In this document: in pieces, positions 1 to 5,880 of the stretch
Numbering within the stretch: the first letter of the stretch is position 1
Layout: each line of letters begins with the position of its first letter
Source of the DNA: Chthoniobacterales bacterium
GTDB taxonomy: Bacteria; Verrucomicrobiota; Verrucomicrobiia; Chthoniobacterales; UBA6821
Reading direction: 5' to 3'
Assembly (NCBI GenBank): GCA_021733705.1
Contig: JAIPKF010000098.1
Span: forward strand, 1 to 5,952
DNA: 5,952 nucleotides
The notes under the pieces: generated by a model
Told to the model about the DNA's origin: nothing
Database searches by the model: none
What the model saw: the letters and a program-made list of their open reading frames with translations, nothing else
Translations under genes and position numbers: made by a program

Positions 1-73
1 AGTAATTCGAAGCTGACGCAGTATCCATCAGGTGTTCGCAAGCCGAAGCAGAATCGGTATGAAATATGCGGGT
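1..73 (+). repeat. Fold-back repeat copy A (right arm only, cut by window start)
   Basis: This is the right arm of the ~180-bp fold-back family described under copy C, in the same orientation. Counting by eye, it matches 1164-1236 at 68 of 73 positions with no gaps. It ends in the terminal inverted repeat core ATGAAATATGCGGGT at 59-73. By comparison with copy C, the centre of the element would lie about 14 bases before base 1, so the left arm is outside the window. The near identity with copy C suggests recent duplication or gene conversion. The element abuts copy B with a single base between them. No coding function is proposed. Confidence 0.85.
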
Positions 74-74
74 T

Positions 75-224
75 ACCCCAAATATTTCATTCTCCATCTA
101 TTGTTTCTTGTGAAAAGCTCTATGAATACAGCGTTGAACTCGAAGTCTTCCTCAGGCAGTCTGTACACACAGATGTCATCAGACTTGATTGCTCGCCTTA
201 CACTATCGGCATGAAATATCTGGT
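75..224 (-). repeat. Fold-back repeat copy B (internally deleted, diverged)
   Basis: This is a diverged copy in the opposite orientation to A and C, and it aligns best with copy D. Shared blocks include AATATTTCAT near the left end (81-90), ATCTATT (97-103), CTTGTG (108-113), GCGTTG (131-136) with a nearby CTCGAA, GCTCGCCTT-like bases near 191-199 and CATGAAATATCTGG at the right end. The left arm (75-164) has about the family length. The right arm (169-224) is about 30 bases short compared with copy D, which indicates an internal deletion. The centre keeps a small hairpin: TCTGT (160-164), loop ACAC, ACAGA (169-173). The right flank CTAGAA resembles the flank of copy D. Confidence 0.7.
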
Positions 225-295
225 CTAGAAGCATTCATTCCCCAAAAAAATAATTTACCTCTCACTATTAGTTTACTATCCGATCATCCTAAGTT

Positions 296-964
296 ATGAA
301 ATCATCATCACCTCAACGTCGTTCTCGTCCTCTGCGAGCTAAAGCTTCGACACTTAATCCTGCAGAATTTGAAGATTATGGACCAGAGCCTAACATGAAG
401 CTCTCTCATGCGTTCATGGTTGTCTTAGCCCTTCATATTATTGCGGTAGGTGGACTTTTTGCTTTCAATAAATTAAAAGCAAGCCATGTCCCATTTTCCT
501 TAAAATCGAAAACAGAGCACCTTTTTGATAAAGATTCTCTTTCTTCTCAAGAGGGATCCAAAAAGAGCCTTCACCCCTCTGTGGAGAATAATTCTAGTAT
601 CACAAAAACAGTGGCTTCTCATCAACAAGCAGAAGCCCCTGCTCCGCTCCATGCAGCAGCACCTACGGTGCAATCTTCGGTGAGTCAGCTACCATCTGGA
701 GTGACTCAAAACCCTCCTCCAGCATCTAGTTCTCCACTTCCTATGGTTGCTACATCCTCTCAGGATGAGGCTTCCAAGGCTCCTGCTCAAGAGGCTTTGA
801 AGGATTACATTATTGTGAAAGGGGACAACCCGTATAAATTAGCAAAAAAATTTCATGTCAGTTATGAAGAACTCATGAAAATGAATAATATTACTGATCC
901 TAGAAAAATTCAGATCGGCCAGAAATTAAAAATTCCTGCGAAAGTACCAGTAAAAAGGAAGTAG
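296..964 (+). CDS. Single-pass membrane protein with C-terminal LysM domain
   Basis: A 222-residue protein. Residues 1-35 are a basic, polar N-terminus (cytosolic by the positive-inside rule). Residues about 37-58 form one hydrophobic helix, probably an uncleaved signal anchor. Residues about 60-168 are a low-complexity linker rich in Ser, Pro, Ala and Gln. Residues 171-214 are a LysM domain with the recognisable pattern YIIVKGDNPYKLAKKF, then NNITDPRKIQIGQKLKIP. LysM domains bind the GlcNAc of peptidoglycan, so the protein probably tethers the inner membrane to the wall. No catalytic domain is visible. It precedes ftsW-murG on the same strand, separated by repeat copy C, and such LysM proteins sit in the cell-wall clusters of some Verrucomicrobiota (recalled, not searched). 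The ATG at 296 is the first in frame and has no Shine-Dalgarno sequence. The domain call is firm; the precise role is unknown. Confidence 0.85.
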   Translation: MKSSSPQRRSRPLRAKASTLNPAEFEDYGPEPNMKLSHAFMVVLALHIIAVGGLFAFNKLKASHVPFSLKSKTEHLFDKDSLSSQEGSKKSLHPSVENNSSITKTVASHQQAEAPAPLHAAAPTVQSSVSQLPSGVTQNPPPASSSPLPMVATSSQDEASKAPAQEALKDYIIVKGDNPYKLAKKFHVSYEELMKMNNITDPRKIQIGQKLKIPAKVPVKRK

Positions 965-969
965 GGACG

Positions 970-1002
970 AGCCTCTTCTATTGAAAGCATATGGGGCTTT
1001 TT
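970..1002 (+). terminator. Probable rho-independent terminator after the LysM gene
   Basis: AGCCTC (970-975) can pair with GGGGCT (993-998), giving five Watson-Crick pairs and one G-T pair. The stem closes a 17-base loop and is followed directly by a T run (998-1002). It begins 5 bases after the LysM stop codon. The stem is short and the loop large, so this is a moderate call. If it works, the LysM gene is transcribed separately from ftsW-murG. Confidence 0.5.
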
Positions 1003-1059
1003 AAAATATATTTTTGATTGTTTATTATCCAAAAAAATTGAATGAAAGTAGACAATTTA

Positions 1060-1236
1060 ACCCGCATATTTCATACTGATCGTCGCGAGGCGCCGCGAAT
1101 CCTGATGCAGACAAGGAAGGTGATGGATTGCGACGACGGCTGTATGTTTCATACTGCCCGAGGAGCAATTCGAAGCTGACGCAGTATCCGTCAGGTGTTC
1201 GCAAGCCGCAGCAGAATCAGTATGAAATAGGCGGGT
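1060..1236 (+). repeat. Fold-back repeat copy C (complete, 177 bp, MITE-like)
   Basis: This is the clearest complete copy and defines the family orientation. It is a symmetric imperfect palindrome: left arm 1060-1146 (87 bases), loop TTT 1147-1149, right arm 1150-1236 (87 bases). The arms align without gaps at roughly 52 of 87 positions by hand count. They match 19 of 20 at the outer ends (ACCCGCATATTTCATACTGA against its complement) and well again at the inner end, where GGC-T-GTATG pairs with CATAC-T-GCC around the loop. The middle of the arms is poorly paired. No open reading frame of note, no transposase and no clear target-site duplication are seen. It lies between the LysM gene terminator and the ftsW leader, interrupting what would otherwise be one cell-wall gene string. 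Confidence 0.9.
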
Positions 1237-1363
1237 GAAGCCCCAATCCTGATCTCTTATTTCTTATTTGCATTCACGTTTTTAGGATTATTTAACAGTA
1301 CTGATCCCGTTTACTATTTCTTAGATGGTTCAATAATCCCTTGAGTTTCTTTCATTGCTATCT
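1237..1363 (+). promoter_or_regulatory. ftsW leader; probably contains a promoter, position uncertain
   Basis: This is the remaining AT-rich gap between repeat copy C and ftsW. Because a probable terminator and a repeat separate ftsW from the LysM gene, a promoter is expected here. The best sigma70-like pair I can see is TTGCAT (1268-1273) and TTTAAC (1291-1296) with a 17-base spacer. It matches consensus at only three and four of six positions, so it is weak. The 9-mer GTTTACTAT (centred near 1314) also occurs at 271-279 ahead of the LysM gene and might be an alternative -10 region. There is no Shine-Dalgarno sequence before either possible ftsW start. Confidence 0.25.
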
Positions 1364-2509
1364 ATGCAACGCAATTCGATCTATCTTCTTCTTCTCTCAG
1401 TTGTAGCCTTGATTGCGCTTGGAATAGTGATGCTTTTTAGCACAAGTGCTTTTGCTCAAGATAGCCATGGAGATATTTATTATTTTGTGAAGAGGCAGCT
1501 TCTATGGCTTGGAATCGGTATTATTGCTTGTGTGATCACCTCGTTAACAGATTACCGTTGGTGGTATCGTACATGGATGATCTGGTTTGGAATTGCCATC
1601 ATACTTCTTGTGCTTTGTTTTGTGCCCCATATTGGCATGCGTATTAATGGCTCTCGTCGATGGTTGAATTTGCATGTAGCAGCATTTCAACCGAGTGAAT
1701 TAGGGAAGGTTGCAGCAGTTTTTTTTGTAGCATGGTGGTTTTCCCGAGAGAAAATCAAGGAGGGTGGTTTTTTTCAAACTCTCGTTATTCCACTTTCTAT
1801 TATAGCTCTTCCGATGGGCCTCATTGGTGCTGAAGTTGATTTAGGAACAACGGCATTAATTGGGATAACAGCTCTTGCCATGATGTTCGTGGGTGGGACA
1901 CGTATTCTTTATCTCTTTCCAGTATTGGGAGCTGGAATCGCCGGCCTCATTGGCCTGATCTATCTCATTCCTGAACGTGCTGCACGAATGATGACATTTT
2001 TGCACCCAGAGTCTGATAAATTGGGTAAAGGATTGCAACAGTGGCAGGCCCTGATTGCTTTTGGCTCTGGGGGTATTGAAGGACTTGGGTTAGGAGAGGG
2101 AAGACAGAAAATGCTGTACCTTCCTTATGCTCATACTGATTTTATTTTCCCAATGATTGGGGAGGAATTAGGGCTGAGAGCGACTTGGGGAGTGATATTT
2201 TGCTATCTTCTCATTCTTCTTTGTGGAGGTCTTATTGCTGCTAATGCTCGGGACCGTTTTGGGAAATTGTTAGCAACAGGACTCCTCCTTCTCATAACTC
2301 TTCAAGCAATTATCAATATTGGAATGACTATCTCCTTTTTGCCAAACAAGGGAATGCCACTCCCTTTTATTAGCTATGGAGGGACGAATTTAGCTGCATC
2401 TCTTTTTATGGTTGGTATTTTAGTCAATATTCATCAAAAGGGGATGCCTTTAACTCTTTCTGAGGAGGAGTCTGTGGTATTAGGAGGCAGAGCCATACCT
2501 CGTTTTTAA
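1364..2509 (+). CDS. ftsW: Septal peptidoglycan polymerase FtsW (SEDS family)
   Basis: This is an integral membrane glycosyltransferase of the FtsW/RodA/SpoVE family. It polymerises lipid II into glycan strands at the division site, working with a class B penicillin-binding protein. Numbering from the ATG at 1364 (381 residues), visible family signatures are NGSRRWL (~96-102), FQPSELGK (~108-115), DLGTT (~159-163), FGSGGIEGLGLGEGRQK (~233-249), YLPYAHTDFIFPMIGEELGL (~252-271, with the conserved loop Asp) and LPNKGMPLPFISYGGTNL (~326-343). About ten hydrophobic segments are present and the length is normal. An in-frame TTG at 1355 would add three residues; ATG is preferred as the commoner codon, since neither has a ribosome binding site. 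murG follows after 4 bases, so the two are co-transcribed. That linkage favours FtsW over RodA. The usual PDLGT proline is Val here. Confidence 0.93.
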   Translation: MQRNSIYLLLLSVVALIALGIVMLFSTSAFAQDSHGDIYYFVKRQLLWLGIGIIACVITSLTDYRWWYRTWMIWFGIAIILLVLCFVPHIGMRINGSRRWLNLHVAAFQPSELGKVAAVFFVAWWFSREKIKEGGFFQTLVIPLSIIALPMGLIGAEVDLGTTALIGITALAMMFVGGTRILYLFPVLGAGIAGLIGLIYLIPERAARMMTFLHPESDKLGKGLQQWQALIAFGSGGIEGLGLGEGRQKMLYLPYAHTDFIFPMIGEELGLRATWGVIFCYLLILLCGGLIAANARDRFGKLLATGLLLLITLQAIINIGMTISFLPNKGMPLPFISYGGTNLAASLFMVGILVNIHQKGMPLTLSEEESVVLGGRAIPRF

Positions 2510-2513
2510 ATTT

Positions 2514-3623
2514 ATGGGAAAATATTTTGTCATTGCATGTGGTGGAACTGGTGGTCATCTCTTTCCTGGATTGGCTGTTGCTGAGGTGCTTCATGAGCGG
2601 GGTCATGAAATTCTTTTGCTTGTTTCAGAAAAAGAAATCGATGCTGTAGCCCTACAACATCACCCTGAATTTCGTGTTGAAAAACTTCCTTCCATTGGAA
2701 TGCCTTCGCGCTTATCACCTGCATTTATTCGATTTTTGCGCCGTGCTTGGGAGAGCTTCTCTCATTGTCGACAACTCTATCGTCGTTATCGTCCTTCAGC
2801 GATTCTCGGAATGGGTGGATTCACATCAGCAACGCCAGTTTTAGCAGCTCATTTCTTGAATATTCCATCCTATATTCACGAATCCAACGCCATTGCTGGC
2901 AGAGCTAATCGATTAACAGCACGTTGGGCTAGTAAGGTATTACTTGGGTTTCAAGAATGTGCCTCTTTTTTTCCCAAGAACAGATATGCCGTTACCGGAA
3001 CACCAGTAAGACGTGATCTTGGAGAGCGATTATCACGCGAAGAGGCTCTCCAAAAATTTAAATTATCTCCTGAGTGTCATACCATTTTAGTGATGGGAGG
3101 AAGTCAAGGTGCTGCTCAAATTAATCAAATTCTTTTTAAATCTGTCTCCTTACTTAAGGAATTCCCTATACAGATTATCCATTTAACTGGTGATCGAGAT
3201 GACCATCTTGCAGCAATCAATTATCAACGAGAAGGAATTGATGCCTATGTAGCCTCTTTTTATCATCATATGAACGAGGCCTACTCTGCAGCCGATTTTG
3301 TTATTTCTAGAGCTGGTGCTGCTAGTTTGAGTGAAATTTCTCATTTTGGACTTCCCTCGCTCCTTATTCCTTTTCCATTTGCTGCAGAGCAACATCAACA
3401 TCGGAATGCTGCTATTTTTCAACAAGCAGGTGCTGCAGAAGTTTTAGAAGAATCAGAAATCACTCCCGAAATTTTAGTCCGTCTCATTACCAATTTATTA
3501 GATGATTCAGCACGACGTGCAAGAATGGCTCATGCAGCTTCGATTATTTTACCGCGTCATGCAGCTGAAGCCGTTGCTGATGTGATGGAGGGAAAAAAAT
3601 GTGACCCGGATATTTCATGCTGA
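2514..3623 (+). CDS. murG: UDP-GlcNAc:lipid I N-acetylglucosaminyltransferase MurG
   Basis: MurG transfers GlcNAc from UDP-GlcNAc to lipid I at the cytosolic face of the membrane, making lipid II, the substrate of FtsW. It is a 369-residue, two-lobed GT-B glycosyltransferase (family GT28). The N-terminal lobe has the glycine loop ACGGTGGHLFPGLAVAE (8-24), LGMGGFTSATP (98-108) and the IHESNAIAGRANR segment (121-133). The C-terminal lobe has VTGTPVRRDL (160-169), LVMGGSQGAAQIN (192-204) and the nucleotide-sugar region SRAGAASLSEI (265-275), followed by IPFPFAAEQHQHRNA (285-299). Its ATG lies 4 bases after the ftsW stop, without a Shine-Dalgarno sequence, suggesting translational coupling. The last six residues (DPDISC) and the TGA stop are encoded by repeat copy D, so the native C-terminus has been replaced or slightly extended. 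The core fold is intact and the enzyme should be functional. murC does not follow. Confidence 0.95.
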   Translation: MGKYFVIACGGTGGHLFPGLAVAEVLHERGHEILLLVSEKEIDAVALQHHPEFRVEKLPSIGMPSRLSPAFIRFLRRAWESFSHCRQLYRRYRPSAILGMGGFTSATPVLAAHFLNIPSYIHESNAIAGRANRLTARWASKVLLGFQECASFFPKNRYAVTGTPVRRDLGERLSREEALQKFKLSPECHTILVMGGSQGAAQINQILFKSVSLLKEFPIQIIHLTGDRDDHLAAINYQREGIDAYVASFYHHMNEAYSAADFVISRAGAASLSEISHFGLPSLLIPFPFAAEQHQHRNAAIFQQAGAAEVLEESEITPEILVRLITNLLDDSARRARMAHAASIILPRHAAEAVADVMEGKKCDPDISC

Positions 3624-3783
3624 ATCTATTACGGCTTGTGGAAAGCTCATCATTACTGCGTTGGTCTCGAATTGTGATTTGGGCGGTATGTACTCATACA
3701 GCCCGGCATCACAATCCTTCGCCCGCCTTGTACTAATAAGCTTTGCACGGCGCCTCGTCACGATCAGTATGAAATATCCGGGC
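3604..3783 (-). repeat. Fold-back repeat copy D (complete; overlaps murG end and abuts gltA stop)
   Basis: This is a complete copy inverted relative to copies A and C. The left arm is 3604-3690, the four-base loop TACT is 3691-3694 and the right arm is 3695-3783. The outer ends match as inverted repeats: ACCCGGATATTTCATGCTGA against the complement of TCAGTATGAAATATCCGGGC, 18 of 20. The inner stem is strong: GGGC-G-GTATG pairs with CATAC-A-GCCC, and next to it ATTGTGAT pairs with ATCACAAT. The reverse complement aligns along its length with copy C, sharing blocks such as TTTCATACTGATCGT, CGAGGCGCCG, AATTCGA, ACGCAGTA and CAAGCC. It fills the whole gap between the convergent genes murG and gltA, with both stop codons at or inside its ends. 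It could act as a bidirectional transcript end, although no T run follows the hairpin. Confidence 0.88.
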
Positions 3784-4922
3784 TAGAACCGCTGACTTAT
3801 TGGGATAACTTTTTTTCCCTCTGCAGGGCCAATATACTCACTCAGAGGCCGATAAATCCTGTTATCAGCGAGCTGTTCCAAAATATGAGCCGTCCATCCT
3901 GCCGTCCGGGCAATTGAAAAGACAGGGGTAAACATGTCGGTAGGAAGACCTAGAGAATAGTAAACAATGGCAGAATAAAAATCGACATTAGCATTAAGCC
4001 CTTTTTTTTCTTTCATTAAAAATGCAATCCGTTCTGCCATTTTCATCCACTTAGTTTCACCGAGACGTTCACACATTTGAATCCCCATAGCACGAAGGTG
4101 AGGAGCTCGTGGATCGAGTGTCTTATAAACACGATGGCCTATTCCCATAATTTTCTTTTTTTCCTCTAATGTTTTGGTCACCCATGCATCCACATGAGAT
4201 TCCTCTCCAATTTCTTGAAGCATATGAATCACTCCTTCATTGGCACCTCCATGAAGAGGTCCTTTGAGTGTTCCAATAGCAGAAGTAATAGCTGAATAAA
4301 TATCAGTTAATGTTGAAACGGTAACCCGTGATGAAAAAGTAGAGGCGTTCATTCCATGATCTGCATGAAGAACATAGCAGACATCAAGGGTCTCAGCTGC
4401 TTCCTGTGTCGGAAGTTCCCCTTGAAGAAGGTAGAGAAAATGCTCAGCTTCGGAAAGATGCTTATTGATTGGTGGAAGATCTTTTCCTTGACGAGCGCGA
4501 TGGTAATAAGCAGCAATCACGCTTATTTTAGCAGTGATTGAAGCGGCACGAAGATGTTTGAAAGCATCTGTTTTATCGACTAAGTCATGAGCTCCTTCAG
4601 TGTCATAAAGTCCTAACATCGAAATTCCGGTGCGAAGAACATCCATAGGATTAGCATTCTTAGGTGCTGAGAGAATGAAGTGAATGATTCCCTCTGGAAG
4701 TTCGCGTTGATTGGCAAGTTCTTCATGAAGTGCAAGCAACTGTGCTGCAGTAGGCAATTTTCCATACCAAAGGAGATGAATAACCTCTTCGAAACTCACC
4801 TGACCTGCTAGTTCATTGATATTATACCCAGCGTAGGAAAGTGTTCCCTCTTCACCACGAACGTCGCTCAGTGACGTGCTGTTGGCGATAATTCCTTCAA
4901 GTCCTTTAGCTATGATTGGCAT
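3783..4922 (-). CDS. gltA: Citrate synthase
   Basis: Citrate synthase condenses oxaloacetate and acetyl-CoA to citrate, the entry step of the TCA cycle, in the cytosol. At 379 residues it matches the shorter bacterial/archaeal form rather than the ~430-residue allosteric proteobacterial type. Visible signatures are GLEGIIANSTSLSDV (7-21), LHADHGMNASTF (185-196), GPLHGGANEGV (221-231, catalytic His224), GIGHRVYKTLDPRA (260-273, catalytic His263) and NVDFYSAIVYYSLGLP (312-327, catalytic Asp314), then SIARTAGWTAHILEQ (336-350). The core is complete. The ATG at 4922 is followed directly by the family-typical N-terminus; its upstream bases are pyrimidine-rich with no Shine-Dalgarno sequence. It lies 70 bases downstream of sucD on the same strand, so co-transcription is likely. 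The TAG stop (3785-3783) touches the edge of repeat copy D. It might serve as a 2-methylcitrate synthase, but the sucD neighbour favours the TCA role. Confidence 0.95.
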   Translation of the reverse strand: MPIIAKGLEGIIANSTSLSDVRGEEGTLSYAGYNINELAGQVSFEEVIHLLWYGKLPTAAQLLALHEELANQRELPEGIIHFILSAPKNANPMDVLRTGISMLGLYDTEGAHDLVDKTDAFKHLRAASITAKISVIAAYYHRARQGKDLPPINKHLSEAEHFLYLLQGELPTQEAAETLDVCYVLHADHGMNASTFSSRVTVSTLTDIYSAITSAIGTLKGPLHGGANEGVIHMLQEIGEESHVDAWVTKTLEEKKKIMGIGHRVYKTLDPRAPHLRAMGIQMCERLGETKWMKMAERIAFLMKEKKGLNANVDFYSAIVYYSLGLPTDMFTPVFSIARTAGWTAHILEQLADNRIYRPLSEYIGPAEGKKVIPISQRF

Positions 4923-4992
4923 GATTGGAAGAGAGTAAAGGGAAAAGAGTCAAGGGTGAAAGGTTTTTGTAACAGATTCTAAAAACTGAGAA

Positions 4993-5880
4993 CTACTCTT
5001 TCCTAATTAAGGACAATAGTGTTTCAGCAATATCAGCAGGACTCTCTGCAACAGCAATGCCTGCAGCTCGCAAGGCCTCTTTTTTTCCATGGGCAGTTCC
5101 GCTAGAGCCTTGAATGATGGCTCCAGCATGTCCCATGCGACGACCCTCAGGGGCTGTAGCACCAGCAATGAATGCAGCAATCGGTTTTTGGCAATATTTT
5201 TTGGCCCAGTGAGCGGCCTCCTCTTCCTCAGAGCCTCCAATTTCACCAATCATGATGATGGCCTCTGTCTCTGGGTCATCATTAAAGAGGCGAAGGGCTT
5301 CGGTTTGTGTCATTCCATGAATGGGATCTCCCCCAATACCGATGCAGGTTGATTGTCCTATTCCACGTGAAGTGAGTTGCCACACGGCCTCATAAGTGAG
5401 GGTTCCCGATCGAGAAACAACTCCAACCGGTCCAGGTTTGTGAATATATCCGGGCATGATGCCGATTTTACATTGGCCTGGGGTAATGATCCCAGGACAA
5501 TTCGGACCAATAAGAACAGGGGTATTTTTTGAAAATGTTGCTAAAATTGCTTTCACACGCATCATGTCGTGAACTGGAATGCCCTCTGTAATACAAACGA
5601 TAAGTTCTACGCCAGCATGGACTGCCTCCAAAATAGCATCTGCGGCGCCTGAGGCTGGAACAAAAATCATGGTAGCGTTACAGCCTGTCTCTTTTCGTGC
5701 TTCAGCAACCGTATCAAAAATAGGAGTTGTTTCATCAAAGAGTTCTCCACCTCGTCCTGGAGTGACCCCGGCTACGAGATCTGTTCCATAGTCACGACAG
5801 CTGCGTGCATGGAAGCCTCCTGCTTTCCCCGTGATTCCTTGAACAAGAAGGCGCGTATTTTTATCGACGAGGAGAGACAT
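4993..5880 (-). CDS. sucD: Succinyl-CoA synthetase (ADP/GDP-forming) alpha subunit
   Basis: The alpha subunit of succinyl-CoA synthetase interconverts succinyl-CoA and succinate with substrate-level ATP or GTP formation, working with the SucC beta subunit. With the ATG at 5880 it has 295 residues, the usual length, and begins MSLLVDKNTRLLVQGITGKAG like other family members. The reading frame is open further upstream to an ATG at 5952, but those 24 residues have no family counterpart and overlap the probable sucC end, so they are excluded. Signatures: CoA-binding GITGKAG (15-21), PGRGG (41-45), VPASGAADAI (74-83), CITEGIPVHDM (96-106), GPNCPGIITPG (125-135), SRSGTLTYEA (156-165), GIGGDPIHG (181-189) and the phosphohistidine loop RMGHAGAIIQG (248-258, active His251). 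No Shine-Dalgarno sequence is seen, and translation may be coupled to sucC through a 20-base overlap. Confidence 0.95.
   Translation of the reverse strand: MSLLVDKNTRLLVQGITGKAGGFHARSCRDYGTDLVAGVTPGRGGELFDETTPIFDTVAEARKETGCNATMIFVPASGAADAILEAVHAGVELIVCITEGIPVHDMMRVKAILATFSKNTPVLIGPNCPGIITPGQCKIGIMPGYIHKPGPVGVVSRSGTLTYEAVWQLTSRGIGQSTCIGIGGDPIHGMTQTEALRLFNDDPETEAIIMIGEIGGSEEEEAAHWAKKYCQKPIAAFIAGATAPEGRRMGHAGAIIQGSSGTAHGKKEALRAAGIAVAESPADIAETLLSLIRKE

Noticed and set aside
32..214. 60-codon open frame on the plus strand across copies A and B
   Set aside because: It lies entirely inside the two repeat copies, has no recognisable domain, and its frame is not preserved in the matching parts of copies C and D.
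1..1236. CRISPR array or tandem repeat
   Set aside because: The copies are dispersed, in both orientations, about 150-180 bp long and fold-back in form. There are no short direct repeats with regular spacers.
1050..1245. Target-site duplication around copies C and D
   Set aside because: Flanks of copy C (TTTA / GAAG) and copy D (TG / TAGAA) do not match each other. A TA-type duplication cannot be demonstrated, so insertion by a specific transposase family is not claimed.
3601..3786. 61-codon open frame spanning copy D on the plus strand
   Set aside because: It is the repeat itself read through and overlaps the murG end. Alignment with copy B needs indels that break the frame, so there is no sign of coding selection.
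4923..4992. Promoter with TTGACT as -35 box for gltA on the minus strand
   Set aside because: At standard spacing the -10 position would be TTCCAA right next to the ATG, a poor match needing a leaderless transcript. Co-transcription from sucD is simpler.
4923..4992. Terminator between sucD and gltA
   Set aside because: There is no stable stem followed by a T run on the minus strand in this 70-base gap.
5089..5352. 87-codon plus-strand open frame opposite sucD
   Set aside because: It is antisense to a strongly conserved gene and has no domain or start signal; it is a shadow of sucD.
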